Source: a virus
Virus record (IMG/VR): IMGVR_UViG_3300048687_000048
Span: 1 to 55,454 of that record
Direction: 5' to 3' (one strand)
DNA length: 55,454 bases
The translations under genes were made by a program, and so were the position numbers. Numbering within the stretch: the stretch's first letter is position 1; every line of letters begins with the position of its first letter. Shown here piece by piece: positions 8,437-16,498 of the stretch. The notes beneath the pieces are model-generated. The model saw only the letters and a list, made by a program, of their open reading frames with translations, was not told the origin of the DNA and made no database searches.

Positions 8437-10751
8437 CCCGCTACCTGGAATCCGCCGCCGCTCGCAACGAGGAGGACGGCTCCCCTCGTGCGTTGGAGTC
8501 AGGGTTGACCTCGGCGTTCTGGACAAAGTGGGCGGCGACGGCGAACGCACCGGTCGAGGTAGACATCGACTCGGTCACCTGGGCCGGTGCCTGGGCTGAC
8601 GGTACGGCGTGGGCCTTCCACACCATTGCCGATGTTGCTGGCAACGACATGCTCGTGGAGGCCGATGTCCTGATCCCGGCGGGCAACGACTGGCGAATCG
8701 GTGTCGTTGCTCGGGCCAGTGGGTCCGGGTCTGGGACCGAGAAGGGCTACGGCTTCGTCATCGAGGCATGGCAGTCCAACTGGGCGCAGACGTGGCGTTT
8801 CTGGGGGACAGGCGTGTCGGAGTTCTTCGGCACGACCTGGAGCCCCGGCGCTCTCACGAGTGGCACCACGCACAAGATGGGCGTCAAGGTCGTGGGCAAC
8901 GACGTGTTGGTCTACTGGGACAGCGTCCTCGTCGGCTCCAACACGGACACGCTCAATGCCGCACCGACTGGGCTGCGGGGTGGTGTCGTGGGTATGGGCA
9001 CTGTTGCTGCCGCAGCCTGGGACAACCTTGCTGTCACGACAGCTACCGGTGGGCAGGTAGCACTTACCGGCACCTCCAGTGGCACCTCGACAGCCACCGG
9101 CTCAATGACGGTCACGGCAGCAGTCGCTTTCGCTGGCAGCACGCCCGGTACCTCCACGACGACCGGCAACATGGCGGTGGCGAAGCCGCTGTCCGCTGTC
9201 ACGCCTGCCGGCGTGAGTACCACGACCGGCAACATGATCGTGGCGAAGGCACTGATCGCCGTCACGCCGGCTGGCCTCAGCACGACGACCGCCACCATGG
9301 CTGTGGCCCGTGCGCTGGCTGGGACATCCGATGGTGTGAGCACCACGACGGGAGCACTGGCCCGAGCGGTTCCGCTGTCCGGCACGAGTGCAGGGCTGTC
9401 GAGTGATACAGGGGTATCGGTCGTTGCGGTTGCACTTGCCGGAAGCTCGACAGGCTCCAGCACCACCGTCGGTGACCTCGGGGGCGGCACGTCCAAGGCG
9501 ATGGCCGGTCAGGCTGACGGCACATCCACGGTGACGGGCTCGATGGCTGTGGTTCATCCGATGAGCGGGTCCTCGACCGGGTTCAGCACGACCACGGCTG
9601 CCATGGCGACGGCTGATGCCTTGGCTGGGACAACCGGTGGGCTGAGCACCACCACTGGATCCATGGCCGTCGCTCGTCCGATGGCCGGAACCACGGGCGG
9701 CTTGAGCAGCACCACGGCCACTGCTGCCGTGGCTGTTGCCCTGGCAGGTACCTCGACCGCCTTGAGCACCACCACCGGAGCGTTGGCACGAGCCGTTCCG
9801 CTGGCGGGCTCGGCGGCGGGGTTGTCCTCCACCACGGGAGCGGCGGTCAGCGCCGTTGCGCTGGCCGGCACCTCGACGGGCCTCAGTCAGACCACGGGTC
9901 AGATGGTCGGCACGGCGGTGACGGCGCTCGCCGGTACGTCAGGAGGGTTGTCCTCCACGACCGGAGCGATGGCTGTCGTCAAGTCGTTGGCCGGCTCCAC
10001 CGGCGGACTCTCGTCCACGACGGGTGCCCTCGGCGTGGCGATCCCGATGTCGTGTATCACACCAGCCGGTGCCTCGACCACTACTGGTGCGATGGCCGTG
10101 GCTCGCTCGCTCGCCGGGAGCACGACCGGAACCTCCACCACGACCGGGGCCACGGCTGTTGCCAAGGGCTTGACTGGCACCACCGGCGGTAGCTCCACGA
10201 CGACGGGAGCTATCGCCGGCACCACGGCGTGCAGCGGAACGACCGGTGGCACGTCCACGACCACCGCCACCATGACGGTCGCTGCTCCCAACAGCCTCGC
10301 TGGCTCCTCAGGCGGTAGCTCTACGACGACGGGCAACCTCGGTGTCACGGCCCGGATGTCGGGCAGCACTGGTGGATCGAGCACCACGACCGGCGCCCTG
10401 GGCAAGGCCATCCCGATGGCTGCTGTCACACCGGCCGGGTCGAGCACGACGACTGCTTCGATGGCCGTGGCCCGGCCGTTGGCCGGCTCCTCCAGTGGAT
10501 GGGGTGCGACGTTGGCGACGGCCCGTGTCGCCGTGGCGTTGGGTGGCTCCTCCGGTGGTCAGAGCACGATCGATGGCGTACTCCCGGTGGCTCACTCCCT
10601 GCAAGGAGCCAGCAGCGGGCTCTCCGCTTCCACCGGCACCCTGCAGGTGGTCTTCATCGCTCCCATCTACGGCATGTGGAACGGGCAGGTCGTCGTCGCC
10701 ATGCAGTACGGCGACAAGCAGGTAACCGCCTGGCTGATGGTCCCTTCATGA
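8433..10751 (+). CDS. Tail fibre: lectin-like head plus 26 Ser/Thr/Gly repeats
   Basis: The GTG at 8433 overlaps the previous stop (GTGA). Residues ~1-205 form a ConA-like domain (AFWTKWAATANAPVEVDID, YGFVIEAWQSNW). Residues ~211-741 consist of about 26 imperfect ~20-residue repeats with consensus LAGTSxGxSTTTGxMAVAxx. A 30-residue C-terminal cap (YGMWNGQVVVAMQYGDKQV) follows. Such low-complexity repeats usually form extended stalks. One copy of the same repeat reappears at the N-terminus of the tail protein I gene at 28309, suggesting the two parts interact or share ancestry. Confidence 0.72.
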   Translation: MTRYLESAAARNEEDGSPRALESGLTSAFWTKWAATANAPVEVDIDSVTWAGAWADGTAWAFHTIADVAGNDMLVEADVLIPAGNDWRIGVVARASGSGSGTEKGYGFVIEAWQSNWAQTWRFWGTGVSEFFGTTWSPGALTSGTTHKMGVKVVGNDVLVYWDSVLVGSNTDTLNAAPTGLRGGVVGMGTVAAAAWDNLAVTTATGGQVALTGTSSGTSTATGSMTVTAAVAFAGSTPGTSTTTGNMAVAKPLSAVTPAGVSTTTGNMIVAKALIAVTPAGLSTTTATMAVARALAGTSDGVSTTTGALARAVPLSGTSAGLSSDTGVSVVAVALAGSSTGSSTTVGDLGGGTSKAMAGQADGTSTVTGSMAVVHPMSGSSTGFSTTTAAMATADALAGTTGGLSTTTGSMAVARPMAGTTGGLSSTTATAAVAVALAGTSTALSTTTGALARAVPLAGSAAGLSSTTGAAVSAVALAGTSTGLSQTTGQMVGTAVTALAGTSGGLSSTTGAMAVVKSLAGSTGGLSSTTGALGVAIPMSCITPAGASTTTGAMAVARSLAGSTTGTSTTTGATAVAKGLTGTTGGSSTTTGAIAGTTACSGTTGGTSTTTATMTVAAPNSLAGSSGGSSTTTGNLGVTARMSGSTGGSSTTTGALGKAIPMAAVTPAGSSTTTASMAVARPLAGSSSGWGATLATARVAVALGGSSGGQSTIDGVLPVAHSLQGASSGLSASTGTLQVVFIAPIYGMWNGQVVVAMQYGDKQVTAWLMVPS
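9063..10655 (+). repeat. 26 imperfect 60-bp coding repeats (LAGTSxGxSTTTGxMAVA)
   Basis: Units read by eye begin at L/M followed by (A/S)G(T/S)(S/T) and contain STTTG or a variant, with spacing of 20-22 codons. Several units replace the first motif by xAVTPAG (units 3, 4, 17 and 23), a second sub-type spaced irregularly. Synonymous divergence is high, so these are old repeats kept by protein-level selection. Confidence 0.85.
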
Positions 10752-10763
10752 GAGGATGTGGAC

Positions 10764-11183
10764 GTGGCGAATGCCAAGTACTCCCAGGTCGTTGACCTCC
10801 TGGCTGCCGGGAAGCTGAACTGGGCCACCAACAACATCCAGGCGGGCCTGCTGGAAGGGGCCACCTTCAATGCTGCACAGCGCAAGCTCTCGGAGGTCGG
10901 CCAGCCAGTGGCTCGTGTTCCGATTCAGGGTCGCTCAGTTTCTGGCAACGCTTTCCTGGGCTATGCAGCGGCTTTCCCTCGGGTTGCAGCCGGCGAGTAC
11001 CAGGTCGTCGTCATGCAAGACACGGGTTCTGACCCCAACCTCTTGGCCTGGTATGACACAGACGAAGGCGCCGGCCCGCTCACGATCGAGAACGAGGGCA
11101 CGCTCGTCCTCCGTCCGGTCGTTGTCCCTGACGACCTGCCACCGGACTCCACCTCCACGGTCCGGGTCTGGATGAGGATCTGA
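10764..11183 (+). CDS. Hypothetical virion protein
   Basis: 139 residues, soluble, with no recognised domain. It begins VANAKYSQVVDLLAAGKLNW and describes a small alpha/beta protein (LLAWYDTDEGAGPLTIENEGTL is only partly quoted here). The GTG at 10764 lies 8 nt after AGAGG; a GTG at 10758 in the same frame lies too close to it. It overlaps the next gene by 1 nt. Context suggests a virion or fibre-associated component. Confidence 0.55.
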   Translation: MANAKYSQVVDLLAAGKLNWATNNIQAGLLEGATFNAAQRKLSEVGQPVARVPIQGRSVSGNAFLGYAAAFPRVAAGEYQVVVMQDTGSDPNLLAWYDTDEGAGPLTIENEGTLVLRPVVVPDDLPPDSTSTVRVWMRI

Positions 11184-12076
11184 TGAGCATCGCCACCATC
11201 ACCGCCACGTCCCGGCAACTGGTGCGGGACTTCCCCAAGTACTTCGAAGTTGAGTTGGGTCCACTCAACATTCTGACAATCCGGCTGCCCCACCCGCTGA
11301 TCCAGCCGACGTCGCTGCAGGTCTACGTGGCGTCGCAGCCACCGATCTCCGGGAACTCGTGGACGACCACGCTGACCACGGCCTGGGAACTCGATGACCG
11401 CAACGGGCTGCTCAAGCTCACCGACGCCTCGGCGCTGGGCCAGCGGGTACTGATCTCGGGCTACCACTACACCTGGTTCGCTGACTCCGACCTGGCCCTG
11501 GCCTCGACCATGTCGGCCGAGGAGACGCTGTACAACACGAACGGCGAGGCCGATGACATCGAGGGCATCTACACCGAGGTGACGGCGATGGGCGCCGTGG
11601 TCCGGGCGCTCTGGTCGTTGGCCCTGGAGTTGAGCCTCGATATCGACGTATCCACGCCAGAGGGCATGTACATCCCGGCTCGTCAGCGTTACTCACAGGT
11701 CATGCAGATGATGCAGTACTGGGAGAACGAGTACACCACTCGGGCCACGGCGCTGAACATCGGGCTCAACCAGATCGAGCAGTTCAACATGCGCCGCATT
11801 GCGTATCTCACGAACCGCTACGTGCCCATGTACAAGGCCCGTGAGGTCGATGACCACCGTTGGCCGCAGCGCATCTATCCGCCGATCCCGGACGGCACCA
11901 TGAGCGGTCCCACCCACACCGAGTTGGATGTCGTGGAAGCAGTGGCCGACGCCGAGCCCGGCGATCTCGCCAACCGTGCCGTCACCGGTCCCACCGGTCG
12001 CTGGTACGGCGGGCAGGACATCGGCTGGACGTCGATCGGTACCCGTGGTGATACGGAATACCTGGAAGGCCGCTGA
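11183..12076 (+). CDS. Conserved virion structural protein (neck/connector region)
   Basis: 297 residues, acidic, with a Met/Gln/Tyr-rich helical middle (QRYSQVMQMMQYWENEY). It starts and ends in 1-nt TGATG overlaps. It begins a block of five to six mid-sized genes between the fibres and the sheath. In myoviruses this block usually encodes head completion, neck and tail-terminator proteins. No specific family is recognised. Confidence 0.5.
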   Translation: MSIATITATSRQLVRDFPKYFEVELGPLNILTIRLPHPLIQPTSLQVYVASQPPISGNSWTTTLTTAWELDDRNGLLKLTDASALGQRVLISGYHYTWFADSDLALASTMSAEETLYNTNGEADDIEGIYTEVTAMGAVVRALWSLALELSLDIDVSTPEGMYIPARQRYSQVMQMMQYWENEYTTRATALNIGLNQIEQFNMRRIAYLTNRYVPMYKAREVDDHRWPQRIYPPIPDGTMSGPTHTELDVVEAVADAEPGDLANRAVTGPTGRWYGGQDIGWTSIGTRGDTEYLEGR

Positions 12077-12483
12077 TGGCTGCCTCCGATCATCTCCATC
12101 CGGGGCAACTGACGATGTTCATGACGCCCAACGAGATGATCGGTGGAGCAGTCACCCACGCCAATGACGTGTGGGGGCCGGACCCCAAGCGAGAGGGCCG
12201 CAGTGGGCCGGCGCCGCTGACTCCCGAGATGATCGCCAACCACCCACGGTGGAAGGAGAAGCGCCGGACCATCGAGCGCCCTGACGGCATCGCCAAGTCG
12301 GTGGCCGCAGAGGGCGTGCACGAGCCACTGCAGATCTTCCACGACTCACCGGGAGCCAACGCCGCCAAGGGCCTCAGCCGGGACGATCCCCGAGGAATGC
12401 TCCGCAACGGCCACCACCGCTTCCTGGCCCAGTACCTCGCCAACCCTGACCGGCTGATGCCGGTGACGCATCGGACCCACTGA
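12076..12483 (+). CDS. ParB/sulfiredoxin-like domain protein
   Basis: 135 residues. The C-terminal half has the ParB-like layout: a beta strand after VAAEGVHEPLQIF, then the signature NGHHRFLAQ and a closing strand LMPVTH. Family members bind nucleotides or act as nucleases or sulfiredoxins. A second ParB-like protein is encoded at 52674 with SGHHRATAA. Lying between virion genes it may be a morphogenesis-linked enzyme or a virion-packaged protein. The fold call is moderately secure and the activity unknown. Confidence 0.6.
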   Translation: MAASDHLHPGQLTMFMTPNEMIGGAVTHANDVWGPDPKREGRSGPAPLTPEMIANHPRWKEKRRTIERPDGIAKSVAAEGVHEPLQIFHDSPGANAAKGLSRDDPRGMLRNGHHRFLAQYLANPDRLMPVTHRTH

Positions 12484-13010
12484 TGGACACCCGACGTGAG
12501 GTCCGTGAGATATGGCGACACTTCGGTCGCTACCAGGACGACATCGGAGAGGCCTGCATCTACTTCAAGTTCGATGCCGACACCTCCAAGTACGACGACG
12601 TCTACGACGAGGGCTTCCGACGCTACGAGGTCGGCATCCGCATCCCCATCCTGTGGGTGGACCAGAGCGAGTCCGCCGAGGACTACAGCCCGGAGGGACG
12701 CCGGCCCACGCAGCGGGTGCGTCTGGCCGTGTCGGCCCGTGAGCTACATGGCGCCGGCATCTCGGTCACCGAGGCCCACGGCAACCGTCTCACTGATGGC
12801 AGCCCGTCGCTGGTATGGCGGTATGACCGGGTGCACGACGTCATGTACTACGACAATCGTTACTACGAAGTCAGCGCCTTCCAGATCCGTGGCCGGGCCA
12901 AGGGCGAGGACGTCATCATCGGGATCACCGGCATCGAGACGTACCCCTCCGACGACATGCTCTTCGACTTCCAGCCCGGCTCGATCGTTCCCGAGGTGAA
13001 CCCGCTATGA
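12483..13010 (+). CDS. Probable head-tail connector/neck protein
   Basis: 175 residues, starting at a TGATG overlap. It is mostly beta-strand in character (GIRIPILWVDQSES, SLVWRYDRVHDVMYYDNRYYEV). The YYDNRYYEV...GIETYPSDD part resembles small closure/connector proteins placed before sheath genes. The assignment rests on position and general composition. Confidence 0.45.
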   Translation: MDTRREVREIWRHFGRYQDDIGEACIYFKFDADTSKYDDVYDEGFRRYEVGIRIPILWVDQSESAEDYSPEGRRPTQRVRLAVSARELHGAGISVTEAHGNRLTDGSPSLVWRYDRVHDVMYYDNRYYEVSAFQIRGRAKGEDVIIGITGIETYPSDDMLFDFQPGSIVPEVNPL

Positions 13011-13981
13011 GCGTTGACCAGGCACTGCCCACCACTGCGCCGTACGGCCGAGGCGTGTGGACCGACTACGAGGACAACTGGCGGGGCAAGGACGCCAACT
13101 GGCTGCAGAGTCGGTCGATCCTGCGCTACGCCAACCCCACCGCCCGTGACGCTGACCTGACGGCACCGGAGGTCGGCCAGTTCGTCTTCTCGGCCGACGT
13201 GGACATCCTCACCTACCGCTCCGGCACTGGCGTCTGGAAGTACTACAAGCCGCTCCCGCAGTACACGACGACGACGCAGGACGACACCAGCGGCGTGGCG
13301 CTGAGCCACCTCAACGCTGGCGGCAAGGGCGTCATCCTCGGTCCCGGTTCGCCGGCTGGCACCGGCCTGGTGACGCTCAACGCTCCGCTCACCGTGATGG
13401 GCGGCGTGCTCACGGCTGACAGCACCGGTGTCACCATCAAGACCGGGGCCAAGACGGTCAAGCTCACCACCAGCGCCACCGACCTCGTCAGCGATTCCCC
13501 GATCACAGCGCCATCGATGACCATCGCTGGTGCCCTGTCTGCCGGCGCCATCACCGGCACGTCACTGAACGCTCCCACGGGCACGCACACCAACCTCAGC
13601 GTGTCGGGCACGATCACCGGCGGCACCTTCGCCGGTGTCGTCAACGCCACCACGGTCAGTGCCAGCGGATCGAGCACACTCGGCGGCGTCGGCCTGGCCT
13701 CTGGCATCGTCACGGCGACCGGTGGCCTCATCGCCCAGGGCGCCTACGTGCGAGGTGATGCCAGCGCCGGCTACTACAGCTACCGCAACCCCAGCGGTGG
13801 CGCCGTCGCCACATCGGCGGTGACGGTCGATGCGACCTACCTCCGCTTCCGGGCGCCCAACGGCATCCCCCTCGACAAGGGCGACGGCACGCACACCGGG
13901 GCCTGGGTCGGCGGAGCCATCGTCTCAGGCAGTGATCCCGGCGCCGGCAACTTCCCCAACGGGACCATCTGGGTGTCGTAG
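13007..13981 (+). CDS. Fibre-like structural protein with beta-helical repeats
   Basis: 324 residues. The N-terminal ~90 residues are globular (QFVFSADVDILTYRSGTGVW). The rest is a Gly/Thr/Ser/Val-rich ladder (MTIAGALSAGAITGTSLNAP, HTNLSVSGTITGGTFAGVV) typical of triple-beta-helix fibre shafts. The C-terminus ends FPNGTIWVS. It overlaps the preceding gene by ATGA and abuts the next start directly. Confidence 0.6.
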   Translation: MSVDQALPTTAPYGRGVWTDYEDNWRGKDANWLQSRSILRYANPTARDADLTAPEVGQFVFSADVDILTYRSGTGVWKYYKPLPQYTTTTQDDTSGVALSHLNAGGKGVILGPGSPAGTGLVTLNAPLTVMGGVLTADSTGVTIKTGAKTVKLTTSATDLVSDSPITAPSMTIAGALSAGAITGTSLNAPTGTHTNLSVSGTITGGTFAGVVNATTVSASGSSTLGGVGLASGIVTATGGLIAQGAYVRGDASAGYYSYRNPSGGAVATSAVTVDATYLRFRAPNGIPLDKGDGTHTGAWVGGAIVSGSDPGAGNFPNGTIWVS

Positions 13982-14881
13982 ATGGCGGTCTACGTCAAGC
14001 AGGGCGCCCTCGGCGCCGGCTCCTGGTACGGCCCAATCGCCGCCGGCTTGCTGCGTGTTCAGTGGGGAGGTAGCTGGTACACGCCGGCTGCCCTCTACGC
14101 CCGGCCTACCCCCGGCCTGGGGAGCACCAGCAGTGGGTGGTACGACTCGGGGTACCGGGGGTATCCGGCCACACCCTCGGCACCCTGGGTCTACGCCTGG
14201 GACTACAACAACGTCGCCATCGCCTGGAATGCCGGCGGTGGTGGTGCCCCGGTATCGGCGTATCAGATCGTGCAGACCGACTCCGGCGGCAACTGGATGT
14301 ACTCCTACGAGGTCGGTGGATCACCGTGGGGCAACTTCTCGGTCGGGCCGGGTGGCTACTACCAGTACTACGTGCGGGCCAAGACGGCCGCTGGCCTCTA
14401 CAGCCCCTTCGCCGGGCCGCTGCGGATCTACATCGGCCAGCCCAGCACCTACTACGAGACGACCGAGACAGGCACTCGTGGGTGGTCGGAGTACATGGAT
14501 GTGGCCGGGTGGGGCTTCAAGGACAACCTCGTCGGGCCACGGCCACCTGGTGATGTCATCGTCACCCAGATCCACTGGGACCTTGGCTGCCCCTATGGCA
14601 TCCTGAGCCCGTTCAACAACCGCTCGATCGACATCGTCGGCAACGAAGGTCAGTACGTGTGGCCGACGCAGAACTGGCCGTGGCAAGAAGTCCACGGTGA
14701 CGACTACTTCTACCACCAGAGCAACACAGGGCGGTGGGGCTTCATCTGTCGTGGTGCCGGTTGGACCGTGAGTTACGGCGGGGCCTCACGGGTGTGGGGC
14801 AGCTTCACCGTCTATGGCAACCAGACGTATCAGTATCAGCAGGGTCACTGGACCACCGCCACCGGCAACGGCTACTGGTAG
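13982..14881 (+). CDS. Aromatic-rich tail protein with fibronectin-like domain
   Basis: 299 residues with very high Tyr/Trp/Gly content. Residues ~65-150 resemble a fibronectin type III module (APWVYAWDYNNVAIAWNAG, YQYYVRAKTAAGLYS). The remainder is a Trp/Tyr-rich beta domain ending WTTATGNGYW. FN3-like modules are common in tail and baseplate proteins that touch cell surfaces. The start follows the previous stop with no gap. Confidence 0.6.
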   Translation: MAVYVKQGALGAGSWYGPIAAGLLRVQWGGSWYTPAALYARPTPGLGSTSSGWYDSGYRGYPATPSAPWVYAWDYNNVAIAWNAGGGGAPVSAYQIVQTDSGGNWMYSYEVGGSPWGNFSVGPGGYYQYYVRAKTAAGLYSPFAGPLRIYIGQPSTYYETTETGTRGWSEYMDVAGWGFKDNLVGPRPPGDVIVTQIHWDLGCPYGILSPFNNRSIDIVGNEGQYVWPTQNWPWQEVHGDDYFYHQSNTGRWGFICRGAGWTVSYGGASRVWGSFTVYGNQTYQYQQGHWTTATGNGYW

Positions 14882-14899
14882 CTGTGTCATAGTTACGGA

Positions 14900-15166
14900 G
14901 TGATTGACTCCATCGGACAGACGGCCATCCGCTCACTGGGCGTGGACGTCGCCAACCTGTCCTCCCGCCTGGCGCTGACCCAGGCGATCATGGAAGAACT
15001 GTGTGGGATCGCCTCCACCTTCGACATGTCGGCGTGGAAGCACGATCCGATCCCCAACGACGACGGCAGCGAGTCCCACGCCTACATGACCACCGTCCCC
15101 GGCACGGAGATGGAGAAGATGCAGGCGATCCTGTCCATCCTCTGGCGAGCATCACAACCGGACTAG
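14900..15166 (+). CDS. Small hypothetical protein
   Basis: 88 residues, helical at the N-terminus (LSSRLALTQAIMEELCGIAS) and acidic in the middle. The GTG start at 14900 has no spaced ribosome site (GGAG runs into it), so the true start may be slightly downstream. A 60-nt gap follows before the next gene. No family recognised. Confidence 0.45.
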   Translation: MIDSIGQTAIRSLGVDVANLSSRLALTQAIMEELCGIASTFDMSAWKHDPIPNDDGSESHAYMTTVPGTEMEKMQAILSILWRASQPD

Positions 15167-15226
15167 GGTGACGGCGTCCGGCACCGAGCGGTGTTGGGCC
15201 TCAACTGCCAGCCGTGAGGAGCCAGA

Positions 15227-15634
15227 GTGGCCTCGATTGAGATCGCTTCTGGATGGGTCGATGCCGTCCAGCGATACGTCGATGGACTGATGGCCGACTC
15301 CGTGCTGGCGGCGCAGAACGCCACCCAGTTCTTCCATGAGCAGGTCGTCGCCCGTGCTCAGGCTGATGAGGACTGGTCCTCCATCGCTGACAACATCGAG
15401 GTCTGGTCCTCGGACGGCCAACTGGTGATCGGGGTGCAGAACCCGGTGTTCGCCTCGCAGGCCATGATCCTGGAGTACGGCGACCTGGAGGCGGCGCCCA
15501 ACCCGCTGTTCCGCACGCTGTCGAGCGCCACCCGTGACGCCGCCAAGCACATGCAGGACGAGATGGACTCCAAGTACGGCCCGTCGATGGACGTGGGTGC
15601 GCCCAAGATCAAGGGCGTGCTCCGTGCCTCCTAG
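15227..15634 (+). CDS. Probable tail-completion/connector protein
   Basis: 135 residues preceded by AGGAG six nt before GTG. An amphipathic N-terminal helix, the motif VFASQAMILEYGDLEAAPNPLF (partly quoted) and a C-terminal helix (RDAAKHMQDEMDSKYG) match the general pattern of HK97 gp10-like tail-completion proteins ('...E(Y/F)Gt...ap.PfmrpA'). It lies two genes upstream of the sheath, where such a protein is expected. Confidence 0.55.
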   Translation: MASIEIASGWVDAVQRYVDGLMADSVLAAQNATQFFHEQVVARAQADEDWSSIADNIEVWSSDGQLVIGVQNPVFASQAMILEYGDLEAAPNPLFRTLSSATRDAAKHMQDEMDSKYGPSMDVGAPKIKGVLRAS

Positions 15635-16427
15635 GCCGCTCCGAGACAAGCCCGACGTCTACGCCCACACCGGCTTCATCCTCGCTGAGGACGAGATGTT
15701 GAAGGGCCACCTCACTGGTATCCGGGTACCAGGCCGTGACGCCACCGAACCGGAGGTCGACGTCGGGGTGTGGTTCCGCTGGCCCGAGGGCGAGCGTCAG
15801 ATCAAGTACCCCTTCATCGCCATCGACCTGCTCTCGGCCGAGCCGGCGTTCGACCTGTTCCACAGCGACCACCTGGAGCCCACCGACCACCTCTACCGGC
15901 CGGACAAGAGCCCACTGCTACCACCGCCCCCCGGTGGCTGGGCCACCCAGAGCTACGCCATCCGCAACTACCTCCCCTTCCGCCTGCAGTACCAGGTGGC
16001 CGTGCACACCCGCAACGCATTGCACGACCGCTACCTGCAGTCGATCTTCAAGACCGACGTCTTCCCGGTCCGGCCGTTCTGGCTCTGGATGGACGTCGAT
16101 GAGACATGGCGACGCACCGAACTGGTGCAGACCGTGTCATCCGATCTCTCGGAGACGACCGAGTCGGGCACCAAGCGGATCTTCCGCAAGGTGTACACCG
16201 TCTCGGTCCTGGCCGAGGTCCCGCAGGATCGCATCGTGGACTCCTGGGTCTACAAGGTGCTGCGGGTGCTCGTCCCGGTCGTTGACCGGGACTGGTTCGA
16301 CAGCTACTACGAGGCCTGCCTCAAGAACGTTGTTGATCCACTTGGTATCTCACAGGCCACTCGGGACGAGGAAGGCGAGTACTTCCACGTCTGGCATGAG
16401 GGCCACGAGATCCCAGCCCCATCGTGA
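15624..16427 (+). CDS. Conserved structural protein upstream of sheath (tail terminator candidate)
   Basis: 267 residues from the GTG at 15624, overlapping the previous stop by 11 nt. In-frame codons further upstream only shadow the preceding gene. It contains PFIAIDLLSAEPAFDLFHSD and a basic, Trp-rich middle. In myophages the gene just before the sheath is usually the tail terminator or neck protein, which is the working inference here. No domain is certain. Confidence 0.5.
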   Translation: MPPRPLRDKPDVYAHTGFILAEDEMLKGHLTGIRVPGRDATEPEVDVGVWFRWPEGERQIKYPFIAIDLLSAEPAFDLFHSDHLEPTDHLYRPDKSPLLPPPPGGWATQSYAIRNYLPFRLQYQVAVHTRNALHDRYLQSIFKTDVFPVRPFWLWMDVDETWRRTELVQTVSSDLSETTESGTKRIFRKVYTVSVLAEVPQDRIVDSWVYKVLRVLVPVVDRDWFDSYYEACLKNVVDPLGISQATRDEEGEYFHVWHEGHEIPAPS

Positions 16428-16498
16428 CACTGCCGTCTGGCTCGTAGAACTCATCGGCGCATCCCTCTGGTCCCTACGTCTATGAGCCAAGGAGTGTC

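Noticed and set aside
9063-10655. CRISPR array or tandem satellite
   Set aside because: The ~60-bp periodicity is coding, diverges at synonymous sites, and keeps an open frame with a conserved peptide consensus. There are no unique spacers of fixed length.
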